64,000 nucleotides of DNA from Phocaeicola vulgatus ATCC 8482 (GTDB lineage Bacteria; Bacteroidota; Bacteroidia; Bacteroidales; Bacteroidaceae): the NCBI RefSeq assembly GCF_000012825.1, contig NC_009614.1, positions 1,922,001-1,986,000 of the forward strand, read 5' to 3'. The notes under the pieces were generated by a model that was not told where the DNA came from, did not search any database, and saw only the letters and a program-made list of their open reading frames with translations. The position numbers were made by a program, and so were the translations under genes. Of the stretch, positions 63,555-64,000 are shown piece after piece (position 1 is the stretch's first letter; each line of letters begins with the position of its first letter).

Positions 63555-64000
63555 TTACTTCAAATTGTTCTTTCTGAAATTAGAGGGGCTGCATCCTCTA
63601 TACTTTTTGAAAAACTTATTAAGATGGCTCTCATCGGTAAATCCCAATTCTTCAACGATTTCACAAATTCTCATTTGACTATGTAATAATCTATTTTCTA
63701 CTAACTTTAGTTTGTAGTTTAAAATGTATTGCTGCATAGTTTCATTAGTATGTTTTTTGATATATCGTCCTAAATAATTCTCCGAAATGCCAAAATGTTG
63801 GCTTATATCTTTTGCTCTGATTTTACCTGTTTTATAGATGTTTGCTTGAATATACTGCAATATGTCAAGCGATTTGTCCTCAGAGCATTCATCCACCTGT
63901 TCAGGCAAGAACATTGCGATATTGCGTGCTACCACAATAATAATCGTATTAATTATTTGTGTTATAATCTCCTTGCTGTATAAATTTCGGTTAATATATT
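63555..64000 (-). CDS. AraC-family regulator, 5' end beyond the window
   Basis: The frame stays open from 63555 to the window edge, so the protein is partial at its N-terminus (at least 148 residues visible, beginning YINRNLYSKEIITQII). The C-terminal AraC double HTH is complete: IRAKDISQHFGISENYLGRYIKKHTNETMQQYILNYKL, then ICEIVEELGFTDESHLNKFFKKYRGCSP. An N-terminal sensing domain (cupin or similar) is expected outside the window. A GTG at 63935 is an unlikely start. Confidence 0.85.
   Translation of the reverse strand, partial: YINRNLYSKEIITQIINTIIIVVARNIAMFLPEQVDECSEDKSLDILQYIQANIYKTGKIRAKDISQHFGISENYLGRYIKKHTNETMQQYILNYKLKLVENRLLHSQMRICEIVEELGFTDESHLNKFFKKYRGCSPSNFRKNNLK

Overview
The window looks like a chromosomal segment of a gut Bacteroidales bacterium of the Bacteroides/Phocaeicola type, probably close to Phocaeicola vulgatus or dorei. 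The reasons are the Bacteroidetes -7 promoter motif (TAnnTTTG) upstream of many genes, the weak Shine-Dalgarno sequences, two large TonB-receptor-like outer-membrane beta-barrel proteins, a biotin-dependent carboxylase cluster of the kind used around propionate/succinate metabolism, and the insertion sequence families. I saw no tRNA, rRNA or CRISPR array. The species call is inference.

Left flank (1-15.4 kb) is accessory DNA. It holds a decayed IS4-like transposase, orphan hypotheticals, a truncated metallophosphoesterase, and a tightly overlapping three-gene operon (PD-(D/E)XK nuclease, membrane protein, SF0329-like protein). After these come a YhcG/DUF1016 nuclease and a tyrosine recombinase and a Fic protein that have both lost their N-termini at one shared junction. 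A DUF3784 membrane protein, a small secreted protein, an outer-membrane barrel protein, a PAS/LuxR regulator, an IS1182-family element and an IS982-family element with 4-bp target duplication complete the flank.

The centre (15.5-35.3 kb) is ordinary core genome. It contains a B12-binding radical SAM protein, three GNAT acetyltransferases, DUF488, the three-subunit acyl-CoA carboxylase, an S28 peptidase, a methyltransferase-like protein, a PduO-type cobalamin adenosyltransferase, a porin, priA, a PHP phosphoesterase, an LMW tyrosine phosphatase, a 7TM-HD phosphohydrolase, gltX and waaA. The carboxylase and the cobalamin adenosyltransferase fit a B12-dependent methylmalonyl-CoA route.

From 35.4 to 42.9 kb there is a variable surface region. 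A 1.2-kb non-coding stretch carries a 21-bp tandem repeat and three CTCTT-N3-AAGAG dyads. Two of these dyads are long and lie in opposite orientation about 190 bp apart, the layout of an invertible promoter. They precede a short AraC-type regulator and a 952-residue lipoprotein whose N-terminus resembles Bacteroides surface-layer proteins. Next comes a compact overlapping operon of a RipA/SLATT-like membrane protein, a Nudix-cupin fusion and a sugar-nucleotide SDR, and then an internally deleted Rpn nuclease.

From 42.9 to 57.9 kb the sequence is core again: an M20 hydrolase, a long-chain acyl-CoA ligase, prfB, a CYTH protein, a barrel receptor, an ECF sigma factor, VanZ, an NSS transporter, an HHH protein and alkaline phosphatase. 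An IS5-like element with a perfect 6-bp duplication sits exactly in the overlapping stop codons of the last two genes. The right flank (58-64 kb) is accessory. It has a second IS1182 copy in inverted orientation to the first, a coiled-coil HTH protein, an excisionase-like HTH protein, an AlbA_2/ATPase regulator with a 12-bp tandem repeat, and an AraC regulator cut by the window end.

The strongest candidate for a new system is the putative invertible switch at 36.2-36.45 kb and its surface protein. Next are the 40.1-42.4 kb membrane/Nudix-cupin/SDR operon and the 2.1-4.6 kb nuclease operon.
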